A stretch of 64,000 bases of DNA from Neorhizobium galegae bv. officinalis (GTDB lineage Bacteria > Pseudomonadota > Alphaproteobacteria > Rhizobiales > Rhizobiaceae), in contig CCRI01000009.1 of the NCBI GenBank assembly GCA_000985875.1, forward strand, positions 62,001 through 126,000, read 5' to 3'. Both the position numbers and the translations under genes were made by a program. Under the pieces are notes generated by a model. It was not told where the DNA came from and ran no database searches. It was given only the letters and a program-made list of their open reading frames with translations. Positions 1 through 7,857 of the stretch are shown piece after piece. Positions within the stretch are counted from its first letter, which is position 1. Each line of letters opens with the position of its first letter.

Positions 1-1
1 G

Positions 2-571
2 CTCGCCCTGCCCGCCCAGGCGCAGATGACGACCACCACCGCTTCGGACATCATCGTCCGCTCCGGTCCCGGCCAGAACTATCCCGAGATCGGGATGGCC
101 ACCCGCGGCAGCCCGGCCATGATGGACGGTTGCCTCCAGGGCAGCAAATGGTGCCGCATCGACGTCAACGGCATGCGCGGCTGGGTCTATGCGGAATACC
201 TGACCATCCGCCACAACGGCGCGGCGGTTGCGGTGGAAGAGTACCGCACCCAGTATGAAGTGCCGTCCGTCACCTATGAGACGACTGCGAGCGTCACCCC
301 GCCGGCCGCTGTTCCAGGCCCGGGCGATATCCTGCTCGGCCCGGTCGGCGCGGTCGAGGCCGTCGAACCGCCGGAAACCGTCATCAGCTACATAGAAGAG
401 CACCCGGTCCAGCCGGTCTATGTCCGCAATGACGTGGCAATCGGCGCGACGTTGCCCCCAGGAGTCGTGATCCAGCAAGTGCCGGATTACGAGTACGATT
501 ACGTCGTCGTCAACGACCGCCCGGTTCTTGTCGATCCCGGCACCCGCCGTATCGTCCACATCTACGATTGA
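2..571 (+). CDS. SH3-domain / DUF1236 exported protein (5' end missing)
   Basis: The frame is open from the first bases of the window, so the true start lies upstream. The first visible residues, LALPAQAQ, look like the end of a Sec signal peptide with an AQA cleavage site, so I extend the gene beyond the internal ATG at 26. Next comes a bacterial SH3-like fold (GPGQNYPEIG, then a WCRIDVNGMRGWVYAEYL core). The C-terminal third (ATLPPGVVIQQVPDYEYDYV, then VLVDPGTRRIVHIY) matches the DUF1236 pattern of small rhizobial periplasmic proteins. It probably binds envelope ligands; the exact role is unknown. Confidence 0.75.
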   Translation, partial: LALPAQAQMTTTTASDIIVRSGPGQNYPEIGMATRGSPAMMDGCLQGSKWCRIDVNGMRGWVYAEYLTIRHNGAAVAVEEYRTQYEVPSVTYETTASVTPPAAVPGPGDILLGPVGAVEAVEPPETVISYIEEHPVQPVYVRNDVAIGATLPPGVVIQQVPDYEYDYVVVNDRPVLVDPGTRRIVHIYD

Positions 572-583
572 GCTTCGCGGAAG

Positions 584-606
584 AGGGCGCTGTCCGGCAG
601 CGCCCT
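584..606 (+). terminator. Probable terminator hairpin after the SH3 gene
   Basis: A perfect 9-bp stem (AGGGCGCTG / CAGCGCCCT) with a 5-nt loop begins 12 nt after the stop codon at 571. The following TTCTCTG is only weakly U-rich, so termination may be inefficient. Confidence 0.6.
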
Positions 607-774
607 TCTCTGTGGCTCTCGCCCCCCGCCCTCCCCAACAAATGCTGTTGATTGTTCAGCCTGATCGCGCTTTATGACGTGCGTCGGGTTACAGTGCGAA
701 ATCGGCAATAAGAGCTTCGGCTCCGGGATCTTCGGACCCTGGGGCAAGCAGCCGCAAAGGGAAAGGAAACGCGA

Positions 775-1290
775 GTGTCGCGCGCATCGACGGGAAAAGC
801 CGTCAAGAAGGTCATGCCGACTATGCCGGCAGTCGACGAAGCCCAGATCGACTTCGAGACCATCGAACTGCTTTTCTTCGCCTACCGTGATTTCGTGTCC
901 GACCCGGATGCGATCCTCGCCAAGATCGGCATGGGCCGCGCCCACCACCGCGTCGTCTATTTCGTCAGCCGCCAGCCCGGTATGATGGTCACCGACCTTC
1001 TCGATACGCTGCAGATCACCAAGCAGAGCCTGGCGCGCGTCCTCAAGCAATTGATCGAATCGGGTTATATTCGCCAGATGGCCGGCGCCAAGGATCGCCG
1101 CCAGCGCAGGCTCTATCCGACCCTTGCAGGTCGTGAACTGGCTCTCGCCCTTTCCGAGCCGCAATCGCGCCGTATCGCTCGCGCCATGGAGGAATTGACC
1201 CCCGACACGCGGGCCTCGGTCAAGGAATTCCTGCGCCGCATGCGCGGTCGCGATGAAAGCCTCGAGCCTATCGACAGCGACTTGGACTAA
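775..1290 (+). CDS. MarR-family regulator, PetP-like
   Basis: 171 aa from a GTG start preceded by AAAGGAAA. The winged-helix core spans roughly residues 55-125, including the recognition-helix stretch ITKQSLARVLKQLIESGY and a wing motif DRRQRRLYPT. The opening region (FFAYRDFVSDPDAILAKIGM, then GRAHHRVVYFV) is typical of the alphaproteobacterial MarR subgroup that sits directly before a PetR-type response regulator. In Rhodobacter capsulatus these partners are PetP and PetR, encoded just upstream of the bc1 operon and needed for its function. Here the response regulator follows after 14 nt, so the two are almost certainly cotranscribed. Ligand and targets are not visible from sequence. Confidence 0.82.
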   Translation: MSRASTGKAVKKVMPTMPAVDEAQIDFETIELLFFAYRDFVSDPDAILAKIGMGRAHHRVVYFVSRQPGMMVTDLLDTLQITKQSLARVLKQLIESGYIRQMAGAKDRRQRRLYPTLAGRELALALSEPQSRRIARAMEELTPDTRASVKEFLRRMRGRDESLEPIDSDLD

Positions 1291-1304
1291 GTGGGACCTT
1301 TGAG

Positions 1305-2003
1305 ATGACGACACCGCCCCCTTCCGATGATGCGCCTCACCTTCTCGTCGTCGATGACGACACGCGTATCCGCGATCTTCTGAACCGCTACCTGGTGGAA
1401 CAGGGGTTTCGCATCACCGTCGCGGGCGACGCCGCCGAAGCCCGCCGCAAGCTCGAAGGCCTGCATTTCGATCTCATCATTCTCGACGTGATGATGCCAG
1501 GCGAATCCGGCATTTCGCTCACCCAGTCGCTCTACCAGAAGAAGACGGTTCCGGTGATCCTGCTGACCGCCCGCGCCGAATCGGAATCGCGTATTGCCGG
1601 TCTCGAAGCCGGCGCCGACGACTATCTGTCGAAACCTTTCGATCCGCGCGAACTGGTACTGCGCATCAACAATATCCTGCGCCGCAGCACCTCGGCCGAT
1701 ACGCCCAAGATCGAGCAGATCATGTTCGGCCCCTTCACCTTCTCGATCCCGCGCAAGGAGTTGCGCAAGGCCGCCGAAACCATAAGGCTGACCGATCGCG
1801 AACAGGAGATCATGCTGCTTTTCGCGCTGCGCGCCGGCGACACCATTCCCCGCCACGAGCTGATCGGCGACGATGCGGAGGTCGGCGAACGCACGATCGA
1901 CGTGCAGATCAATCGTTTGCGGCGTAAGATCGAGGAGGATCCGGCCAACCCCGTCTATCTCCAGACGGTGCGCGGCATCGGATACAGGCTGAGTATCGAT
2001 TAG
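1305..2003 (+). CDS. OmpR/PhoB-type response regulator, PetR-like
   Basis: 232 aa. The receiver domain (residues 12-125) has the acidic pocket Asp17/Asp18, phosphoacceptor Asp61 in LIILDVMMPG, and the conserved Lys in YLSKPFDPREL. The C-terminal winged helix (about 135-230) ends in VYLQTVRGIGYRLSID, typical of the Trans_reg_C family. It lies between the MarR gene and the histidine kinase, in one operon. In the PetPR pair of Rhodobacter the kinase was not reported as adjacent; here an EnvZ-like kinase follows 32 nt later and is the likely phosphodonor. Target genes are unknown. Confidence 0.9.
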   Translation: MTTPPPSDDAPHLLVVDDDTRIRDLLNRYLVEQGFRITVAGDAAEARRKLEGLHFDLIILDVMMPGESGISLTQSLYQKKTVPVILLTARAESESRIAGLEAGADDYLSKPFDPRELVLRINNILRRSTSADTPKIEQIMFGPFTFSIPRKELRKAAETIRLTDREQEIMLLFALRAGDTIPRHELIGDDAEVGERTIDVQINRLRRKIEEDPANPVYLQTVRGIGYRLSID

Positions 2004-2035
2004 CCGGGAAGAGACCGGCACAGGCTGAAGGCAGG

Positions 2036-3415
2036 ATGGCACTTTTCGACCCTCTGAAGCGCGACATGGACCGGCTCACCTTGCCGGGCTGGCGCCCGAT
2101 GACCCGCTGGCTGCGCCGCCGCCTGCCGACCGGCCTCTACACCCGTTCGCTTCTGATCGTCATCCTGCCGATGCTGCTGCTGCAGGGCATCGTTGCCTCC
2201 GTCTTCATGGAACGACACTGGCGAATGGTGACCGAACGCCTTTCGGAAAGTACGGTTCGCGATATCGCCGGCATCATCGAGGTGATCCAGGCCTATCCCC
2301 AGGACAGCAATTATGACGCCATCAGCCGCATCGCCAGCGACGCGCTGAACCTCACCATCGCAGTCGAGGAAAACGGCCAGCTGCCGCCGCCCCGTTCGCG
2401 CCCCTTCTTCGAGATCCTCGACGATATCCTCGCCGACCAGATCACCCGCCAGATCCAGATGCCCTTCTGGATCGACACGATCGGAGACAGCCGGCTTGTC
2501 GAGATCCGTATCAAGTTCGATACCAGGGTGCTGCGCGTCTTCGTCCGCCGGGGCTCAACTTACGCCTCCAACACCCATATCTTTCTCGTCTGGATGATCG
2601 GCGCCGCCGTCGTGCTGGTGATCATCTCCATCCTTTTCCTGCGCGGCCAGATCCGGCCGATCCTGACGCTCGCGCGTGCCGCCGAAAGCTTCGGCAAGGG
2701 GCAGAAGACCGATGGTTTCGCTCCCCGCGGCGCTGACGAAATCCGTCGCGCCGGCCTCGCCTTCATCCAGATGCGCGAGCGCATCGAGCGCCAGATGGAA
2801 CAGCGCACCGCCATGCTCGCCGGCATCAGCCACGATCTGAGGACCATCCTCACCCGCTTCAAGCTGCAGTTGGCGCTCGCCGGCAACAAGCCGGAACTGG
2901 CGGGCATGAGCCAGGATGTCGACGACATGCAGTCGATGCTGGAAGGGTATCTCGCCTTCGCCAAGGGCGAAGCGGAAGAAGATTTCGGCGAACTGCGGTT
3001 GAGCGAGCTGCTTGAAAAGCTCCGCGCGGAATTCGCGCTGCACGGCAAGACCATGACCTACGAGATCGACGGCGAGGACGAGATCGCGGTGCGGCCGAAT
3101 GCCTTCGCCCGGCTTGTCGGCAACCTCGTGTCCAACAGCGAGCGTTACGCCAAGACGCTCCATGTGGACGCACGGCACAGCGCCAAGTGGCTGACGCTGA
3201 CGCTCGACGACGACGGTCCGGGCATCCCCGCAGCATCCCGCGAGGACGTCTTCAAGCCGTTCTACCGCCTGGACGAGGCGCGCAACCTCAATGCATCCGG
3301 CACCGGCCTCGGCCTTGCGATCGCCCGCGACATCGCCCGCGCCCATGGCGGCAATGTCACGCTCGCCGACAGCCCTCGCGGCGGCTTGCGTGCCGTCGTG
3401 CGCGTGCCCGCCTGA
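2036..3415 (+). CDS. EnvZ-like sensor histidine kinase
   Basis: 459 aa inner-membrane kinase. A first membrane helix lies at about 38-57 (LLIVILPMLLLQGIVASVF) and a second at about 181-203. Between them is a periplasmic loop of about 120 residues. HAMP follows, then the H-box AGISHDLRTILTRFKLQLAL with the phosphorylated His near residue 265. The ATPase domain has NLVSNSERYAKT (N-box), DDDGPGIP (G1) and GTGLGLAIARD (G2). The H-box followed by D-L-R-T resembles EnvZ. It is cotranscribed with the response regulator upstream. The signal sensed cannot be inferred. Confidence 0.9.
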   Translation: MALFDPLKRDMDRLTLPGWRPMTRWLRRRLPTGLYTRSLLIVILPMLLLQGIVASVFMERHWRMVTERLSESTVRDIAGIIEVIQAYPQDSNYDAISRIASDALNLTIAVEENGQLPPPRSRPFFEILDDILADQITRQIQMPFWIDTIGDSRLVEIRIKFDTRVLRVFVRRGSTYASNTHIFLVWMIGAAVVLVIISILFLRGQIRPILTLARAAESFGKGQKTDGFAPRGADEIRRAGLAFIQMRERIERQMEQRTAMLAGISHDLRTILTRFKLQLALAGNKPELAGMSQDVDDMQSMLEGYLAFAKGEAEEDFGELRLSELLEKLRAEFALHGKTMTYEIDGEDEIAVRPNAFARLVGNLVSNSERYAKTLHVDARHSAKWLTLTLDDDGPGIPAASREDVFKPFYRLDEARNLNASGTGLGLAIARDIARAHGGNVTLADSPRGGLRAVVRVPA

Positions 3416-3434
3416 TCATTCTTTCGAGGAACCG

Positions 3435-4016
3435 ATGCCGATCGACCTGTCCCACATGACCTGGCTGAACCCGCCGCCAGAGAGCCGCGAGGAAAATGGC
3501 ACGTTGATCGCCCGCTCCGGCGCCGAAACCGACTTCTGGCAGGGCACCTATTACAACTTTCACCGCGACAGCGGCCACTTCCTCCACCGGACCCGAAACG
3601 GCGATTTCACCGCCGAAACCTCGTTTGTCGGGAGGTACGAGGCGCTCTACGACCAGGCCGGGCTGATGATCCGCCACGACGAAAAACACTGGATGAAATG
3701 CGGCATCGAATTCACCGACGGCGCCCGGCATTTCAGCGTGGTGGTGACCAACGGCCATTCCGACTGGTCCGCCTTCCGCCTCGCCGACGATTTCGAGGAA
3801 ATCTCCGTCCGCGTCACCCGCATGGGCGACGCCCTCTTCGTCCAGTACCGCACCGACACCCAACCCGACTGGCGCATGGCGCGGCTCGCTTTCTTTCCAC
3901 CGGAACTGACCGAACTCTCCGTTGGCATGACCTTCTGCTCGCCGCAGCGCGCCGGCTTCGAGGTGGAATTCCGGTCGTTCAGCATCGGCGACGTCGAGAG
4001 CCGCGATATCCACTGA
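3435..4016 (+). CDS. DUF1349 domain protein (concanavalin-like fold)
   Basis: 193 aa. The start at 3435 has GAGGA nine bases upstream; an open frame continues further 5' but lacks a ribosome site and overlaps the kinase. The fold is a beta-sandwich of the DUF1349/YesU type: features include FWQGTYYNFHRDSGHFLH, YDQAGLMIRHDEKHWMKCG, VVVTNGHSDWSAF and FCSPQRAGFEVEF. There is no signal peptide, so it is probably cytoplasmic. It follows the kinase after 19 nt and may be the last gene of that operon. Proteins of this family are thought to bind or act on small sugars, but no catalytic role can be assigned. Confidence 0.8.
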   Translation: MPIDLSHMTWLNPPPESREENGTLIARSGAETDFWQGTYYNFHRDSGHFLHRTRNGDFTAETSFVGRYEALYDQAGLMIRHDEKHWMKCGIEFTDGARHFSVVVTNGHSDWSAFRLADDFEEISVRVTRMGDALFVQYRTDTQPDWRMARLAFFPPELTELSVGMTFCSPQRAGFEVEFRSFSIGDVESRDIH

Positions 4017-4044
4017 CGATCCGCACAGCGCCTCAACGCTCGGG

Positions 4045-4386
4045 CTACATCAGCTTCCGGCCGTTCGGCACTGGCTGCTCGACGGCGGCCAGCACGATCG
4101 CGCCGTTCTCGTCCTCGAAACCGAGGGTCAGCACTTCCGAGCGGAACGGCCCGATCTGCCGCGGCGGGAAATTGACGACGCCGAGCACCTGCCGGCCGAC
4201 CAGCGTTTCCGGCGAATAATGCACGGTGATCTGCGCCGATGATTTCTTGATGCCGATTTCCGGGCCGAAATCGATCTTCAGCTTGAAGGCCGGCTTGCGG
4301 GCTTCCGGAAAAGCCTCGACCTCGACGATCGTGCCGACGCGGATATCGACTTTTTCAAAGTCGCCATAGGTGATGTCTTCAGCCAT
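4045..4386 (-). CDS. csaA: CsaA-type tRNA-binding domain protein
   Basis: 113 aa, a single EMAP-II/Trbp111 OB-fold. Recognisable stretches are [20 protein letters not shown] near the start and [20 protein letters not shown] near residue 70. CsaA proteins are homodimers that bind tRNA and have been described as export chaperones in Bacillus; stand-alone Trbp111 proteins bind tRNA elbows. It is the last gene of a minus-strand group YbjN-proC-csaA, 10 nt after proC. The precise physiological role in rhizobia is unknown. Confidence 0.88.
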   Translation of the reverse strand: MAEDITYGDFEKVDIRVGTIVEVEAFPEARKPAFKLKIDFGPEIGIKKSSAQITVHYSPETLVGRQVLGVVNFPPRQIGPFRSEVLTLGFEDENGAIVLAAVEQPVPNGRKLM

Positions 4387-4396
4387 TCGAACTCAC

Positions 4397-5215
4397 TCAG
4401 GCGCCGAGTTCTTCGGCTCTGTCGCGGGCGGCGGCGATCGCCTTGTCGAACAGCGGCTGCATGCCGTCCTCTGCCATCAGCACGGCAAGTGCCGCAGCGG
4501 TCGTGCCGTTCGGAGAGGTAACGTTCTGACGAAGCCTGGACGCGTCATCGGGGGACTGGTGAAGGAGTTCGCCAGCCCCCGAGACAGTTTCCCGCGCGAG
4601 CCGCATGGCGAGGTCCGCCGGCAGGCCTGCTTTCCGGCCCGCTTCCGCCATGCACTCCACGAGATAGAACACATAGGCCGGGCCGCTACCCGAAACGGCC
4701 GTCACCGCATCGATATCCGCTTCACTTGAAACCCACTCCACCGGTCCGCTGACCTTGAGCAGGGATTGCACCGCCTCGCGCTGCGCGTCGGTGACCTTGG
4801 GATTGGCATAGGCGCCGGTCACGCCACGGCCGATCATGGCAGGCGTGTTGGGCATGGCACGCACCATCGCCGCCTCGCCGAGATGCTTTTCGAGATAGGC
4901 GAGCGTCTTGCCGGCCGCGACCGACACGACCACGGTATTCGAACCGGCAACCGGCTTCAGCGGTGGCAGGACGGCATCCATGAGCTGCGGCTTCACCGCA
5001 AGGAACAGGATATCCGCGGCGGCACCGCTAGGCAGCGCGGTAAGGTGATGCGCACCGGCCTCGGAAATCATCGTTTTCATGGCATCGGAAGGCGACGGGT
5101 CGATGACCGTCACGGACGCGCCGGGCACGCCCTTTTTCAGCCAGCCGGACAGCATCGCACCGCCCATATTGCCGGCGCCGACCAGAATGATGGATCCCAA
5201 CTGACCCAAGGCCAT
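4397..5215 (-). CDS. proC: Pyrroline-5-carboxylate reductase
   Basis: 272 aa. Catalyses the NAD(P)H-dependent last step of proline synthesis. The N-terminal Rossmann motif is ILVGAGNMGGAML. The family signature around AVSGSGPAYVF lies near residue 165, followed by GLPADLAMRLARETVSGAG and the C-terminal helix with LRQNVTSPNGTTAAAL. I chose the ATG at 5215, which forms an ATGA overlap with the stop of the YbjN gene, suggesting translational coupling; an ATG two codons earlier (5221) is equally possible. The frame also runs open about 70 codons further 5', but that part is the shadow of the YbjN gene. Confidence 0.93.
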   Translation of the reverse strand: MALGQLGSIILVGAGNMGGAMLSGWLKKGVPGASVTVIDPSPSDAMKTMISEAGAHHLTALPSGAAADILFLAVKPQLMDAVLPPLKPVAGSNTVVVSVAAGKTLAYLEKHLGEAAMVRAMPNTPAMIGRGVTGAYANPKVTDAQREAVQSLLKVSGPVEWVSSEADIDAVTAVSGSGPAYVFYLVECMAEAGRKAGLPADLAMRLARETVSGAGELLHQSPDDASRLRQNVTSPNGTTAAALAVLMAEDGMQPLFDKAIAAARDRAEELGA

Positions 5216-5715
5216 CAGCATTCGCCCACGGTTTCGAACAGGACGGCTTCCATGGCGGCCTTTGCCTCCATGCCCGACCATACAACGAACTGGAACGCCT
5301 GGTAATAGGATTCGCAGGCTTCGAGCGCACTCGAAAGCAGCACCTCGACCTGCTGATTGTTCGGTTCGGCGCCGCCGGCCAGCAGCAGCGATTGCCGGAA
5401 GATGACCACGTCTTCCTGGCGCCACACGTCGAAATGGCCCATCAGCACCTGGCCGTTGACGTGGCTCAGCAGGCGGATGACCTCGTTGACCCGGGCGTCG
5501 GGAATCTTGATATCGAAAGCGCAGGCCAGATGCAGCGCCTCGAACTCCTCCATCCAGGAGAAGGAAACATGGTAGTCCGTCCAGCGGCCTTCCACGGTCA
5601 TGGCGATTTCATCTTCACCCGACCGTTCGAACGTCCAGTCGTTCGAGGCAGCAACGAATTCGATCATATCGACCGGATTCGACTGGCGTTCGATTTCCAT
5701 TTCCATAAGCGTCAT
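5215..5715 (-). CDS. YbjN domain protein (T3S chaperone-like fold)
   Basis: 166 aa, starting MTLMEMEIER after the ribosome site AGAAGGTGCCGC. It has the YbjN pattern: an acidic alpha/beta protein with DWTFERSGEDEIAMTVEGRW, a LHLACAFDIKIPDAR strand and LLSHVNGQVLMGHFDVW, then a helical tail (QQVEVLLSSALEACESYYQA). YbjN proteins have a fold like type III secretion chaperones and their role is poorly defined. In rhizobia the gene is commonly found directly before proC, as here with an ATGA overlap. Confidence 0.85.
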   Translation of the reverse strand: MTLMEMEIERQSNPVDMIEFVAASNDWTFERSGEDEIAMTVEGRWTDYHVSFSWMEEFEALHLACAFDIKIPDARVNEVIRLLSHVNGQVLMGHFDVWRQEDVVIFRQSLLLAGGAEPNNQQVEVLLSSALEACESYYQAFQFVVWSGMEAKAAMEAVLFETVGEC

Positions 5716-6234
5716 GCGGCACCTTCTTGACCGGAATGAATGCGAATTCGTGCGGTAAAACGCCAAAAACACGCGAACAGTAACCGGGAACAACACTGTC
5801 GATGATCGTCCGACGCTTCCAGAATAACGCAGTCACCCTGTCTGGAGCTTACCAAGCCGTTTCGAATCATCCTTTAAAATCAGTGTACCTAGACGGAGTC
5901 CGGCTGCCAGCCCCTCCCTCGGTTTTTACATGGGCAAAACTCCAAACATGTTCGCAGCGGAGATCAGAACGGAGTCATAAGCGACTCTGGACACTGGCTT
6001 TTTTGAATGTGTCCACAGGGCATGATTTTTTTGAAAGAACACGGGAACCCGGGCGAGTACCTTAACCCACGGCGACGGTTTTGGATGATGCGCGGAAAAA
6101 TAACTCGGCTAGATGTGCAAATTCTCAATCAGTTGCAAATGACACCAGAAACACCCGACCGAGCTTCGGTTCAGGCCGTTTGTCATTGCTTCTCCGCGTG
6201 TTAACGTTGCTCTGTCGAATTGGCGAGACTTCTG
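5716..6234. other. 519-base stretch with no convincing gene
   Basis: The stretch separates the YbjN gene from the nucleotidyltransferase module and is visibly richer in A/T than its flanks (T-runs around 6000 and 6025). Short open frames exist but have neither ribosome sites nor recognisable protein patterns. A perfect 7-bp inverted repeat, TGGACAC (5988-5994) and GTGTCCA (6009-6015), brackets a T-rich loop. It may hold the promoter of the module downstream and could be degenerate imported DNA. Confidence 0.5.
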
Positions 6235-6873
6235 ATGGCTGAACATGCGGCGGAACTTAAGGATATAGACCGCAAGGCGCTTCTTGACGCCTTCGACCGC
6301 CTCGGCGCAGCCGCAGCGGAACACGACACGATGATCGACATTACGGTTTACGGCGGATCCGCACTGATGTTCGCCAGCAATTTCCGTTTTGCGACCGGAG
6401 ACGTTGATATCGCCCCGCTGGGAGAGGCCAAACCCACCTGGTTCGACCGAGCGGTAGCACAGATCGCCGCGGACTTGGGCTTCAAGGAGAAAGAGAACTG
6501 GTTGAATGACGCGGTCGAATTCCATCTGAGCAGGCTGGCCACGAAGGACGACCATTGGGAGTATGGAACGTTTCCGCGGGCGGGCGAACAGGCAGGCCTC
6601 AGGGTGTACGTACCGACCGCCGAATACATGCTCGCACTTAAATTGAAGGCCATGCGTGTTCTCGATCCTTCCAAAGGCCCGCAGGAGAGAAACGACATTC
6701 AGAAACTGTTGCAGGTGAACGACGTTCGCGACATCGAATCGGCGATGGGCATTCTCGGCAAATACTTTCCGACGTCGGCAAAGCACGATGACAAGCGTTT
6801 CCTGCTCAGGGAGATGTTCAGCTTCGAGAGAAAGGACGACGATGCGCCCGTCTACCCTGCACGAAGTCTCTGA
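6235..6873 (+). CDS. Nucleotidyltransferase of the AbiEii/DUF6036 type (putative toxin)
   Basis: 212 aa from the ATG at 6235; a TTG at 6220 has no ribosome site. The minimal nucleotidyltransferase core is visible: ITVYGGSALMFASNF (GGSA helix), then FATGDVDIAPLG with the D-V-D metal pair. Further on come YMLALKLKAMR and QERNDIQKLL, the Lys and Asp positions conserved in AbiEii-like enzymes. Related enzymes block tRNA function by adding nucleotides; whether this one does is inference. The next gene overlaps by 32 nt, giving a two-gene module. No helicase, restriction or phage genes are nearby. Confidence 0.75.
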   Translation: MAEHAAELKDIDRKALLDAFDRLGAAAAEHDTMIDITVYGGSALMFASNFRFATGDVDIAPLGEAKPTWFDRAVAQIAADLGFKEKENWLNDAVEFHLSRLATKDDHWEYGTFPRAGEQAGLRVYVPTAEYMLALKLKAMRVLDPSKGPQERNDIQKLLQVNDVRDIESAMGILGKYFPTSAKHDDKRFLLREMFSFERKDDDAPVYPARSL

Positions 6874-7306
6874 GAGGCTCATGGATGGCGGTGATCCGGT
6901 AAAGGAACTCTCCGAGTTCCTGGACCACTTCTATGACCGAGCGACAGATATCCAGATGGTCGCCTGTTTCGCCGACGAACCAATCATTCTCAAGGACGAA
7001 AAATTGAACGCTCTCTACGGCGCCACGGCGGAGTACCTGTCCAAGAGGTACCGGCTGAGCATCGTTCCCGCCTGGGTCCGCGGACCGCATCGGTTCCTTC
7101 GGGAACCCTGGTTCACGCCATCCGACGACAACCTGCGTGAATATCTGACTTTCACATCCCCCGCCGAGTTCCGGTCGCGGAACATCTTCACCGAGGCGAC
7201 GCCGCTGCGGCGGGCGAGGACATGGCAGGCGGAGCAGCGGTTGGAACAACGCCTCACGACTCCTACGGAGCAGGAGATGCAGGTTTCAAAGCTCAAGTCC
7301 GCCTGA
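6842..7306 (+). CDS. Conserved partner protein of the nucleotidyltransferase (putative antitoxin)
   Basis: 154 aa. The start at 6842 has AAAGGA eight bases upstream and lies inside the end of the nucleotidyltransferase gene, so translation is probably coupled. No known DNA-binding or enzyme motif is seen. The features are an N-terminal helical part (LHEVSERLMDGG, ELSEFLDHFYD), a middle part with YRLSIVPAWVRGP and FLREPWFTP, and a C-terminal segment FRSRNIFTEATPLRRARTW. I recall similar small proteins next to this nucleotidyltransferase type in other bacteria, mostly annotated as hypothetical. A neutralising role is inferred only from the coupling. Confidence 0.65.
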   Translation: MRPSTLHEVSERLMDGGDPVKELSEFLDHFYDRATDIQMVACFADEPIILKDEKLNALYGATAEYLSKRYRLSIVPAWVRGPHRFLREPWFTPSDDNLREYLTFTSPAEFRSRNIFTEATPLRRARTWQAEQRLEQRLTTPTEQEMQVSKLKSA

Positions 7307-7322
7307 CGGGCTGCCCCAGAGT

Positions 7323-7406
7323 ATGGACGACTATGAAATTCTGGAAATCTTCTTGCCGAAGGCGAATCATCCCCTCCGGCGAGTGTCGGCGCTTATCCGC
7401 GATTAA
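7323..7406 (+). pseudogene. Short frame resembling a RadC N-terminal fragment
   Basis: A 27-residue frame begins MDDYEILEIFLPKANHPLRR. The DYE-x-LE-xx-L pattern resembles the start of RadC/UPF0758 proteins. No ribosome site precedes it and nothing RadC-like follows, since ubiK ends 6 nt later on the other strand. It may be a remnant brought in with the module upstream, or a chance resemblance. Confidence 0.2.
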
Positions 7407-7411
7407 ATCGC

Positions 7412-7666
7412 TTATTGCCCCGAAAGCTTCGCTTCCAGCGCCTCGATCCGCGCCTTCAGCGCCTCGTTTTCGTCGCGGGCGCGGGCGGCCATTTCGCGGA
7501 CGGCCTCGAATTCCTCGCGCTTGACGATATCCATGCTGTTGAGAAACCGCTCGGCCTGGGCGTGGAAGGCCGTTTCGACCTCCTTGCGCACGCCTTGCGC
7601 GGCGCCGGCGGCATCGGTCATCAGCCGCGCAAAATCGTCGAGAATGCGGTTCGTGCCGGTTGCCAT
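7412..7666 (-). CDS. ubiK: UbiK/BMFP-family ubiquinone accessory factor
   Basis: 84 aa. The start is the ATG of MATGTNRILDDFARLM; the frame is open further upstream but the family starts here. The N-terminal amphipathic half contains RILDDFARLMTDAAG and FLNSMDIVKREEFEAVREMA; the C-terminal half is a coiled coil (ENEALKARIEALEAKL). This is the BMFP/YqiC layout; UbiK assists aerobic ubiquinone synthesis as a scaffold in enterobacteria. It is transcribed away from lgt, which starts 191 nt to the right. The location beside lgt is common in rhizobia. Confidence 0.88.
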   Translation of the reverse strand: MATGTNRILDDFARLMTDAAGAAQGVRKEVETAFHAQAERFLNSMDIVKREEFEAVREMAARARDENEALKARIEALEAKLSGQ

Positions 7667-7857
7667 GGTTCTGAACTCCCATATCGTCTGGCCGGCGATC
7701 CGGGCCGGCGAATGTCCATAGGGATCAAGTAGGGCCTGGACGGTCCGCTTGCAAGCATCATCCACCGTTCGCATCAGCACTCGCTTAGATTCACCTTGAC
7801 CGCCGATGGCCGCAACGCCATGTTCCGCCCAATGCCGTTAGGTGGGAACCCTGTAAC

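Noticed and set aside
5802-6065. Plus-strand 87-residue frame upstream of the nucleotidyltransferase
   Set aside because: No ribosome site, no domain pattern, and amino-acid composition typical of a non-coding frame.
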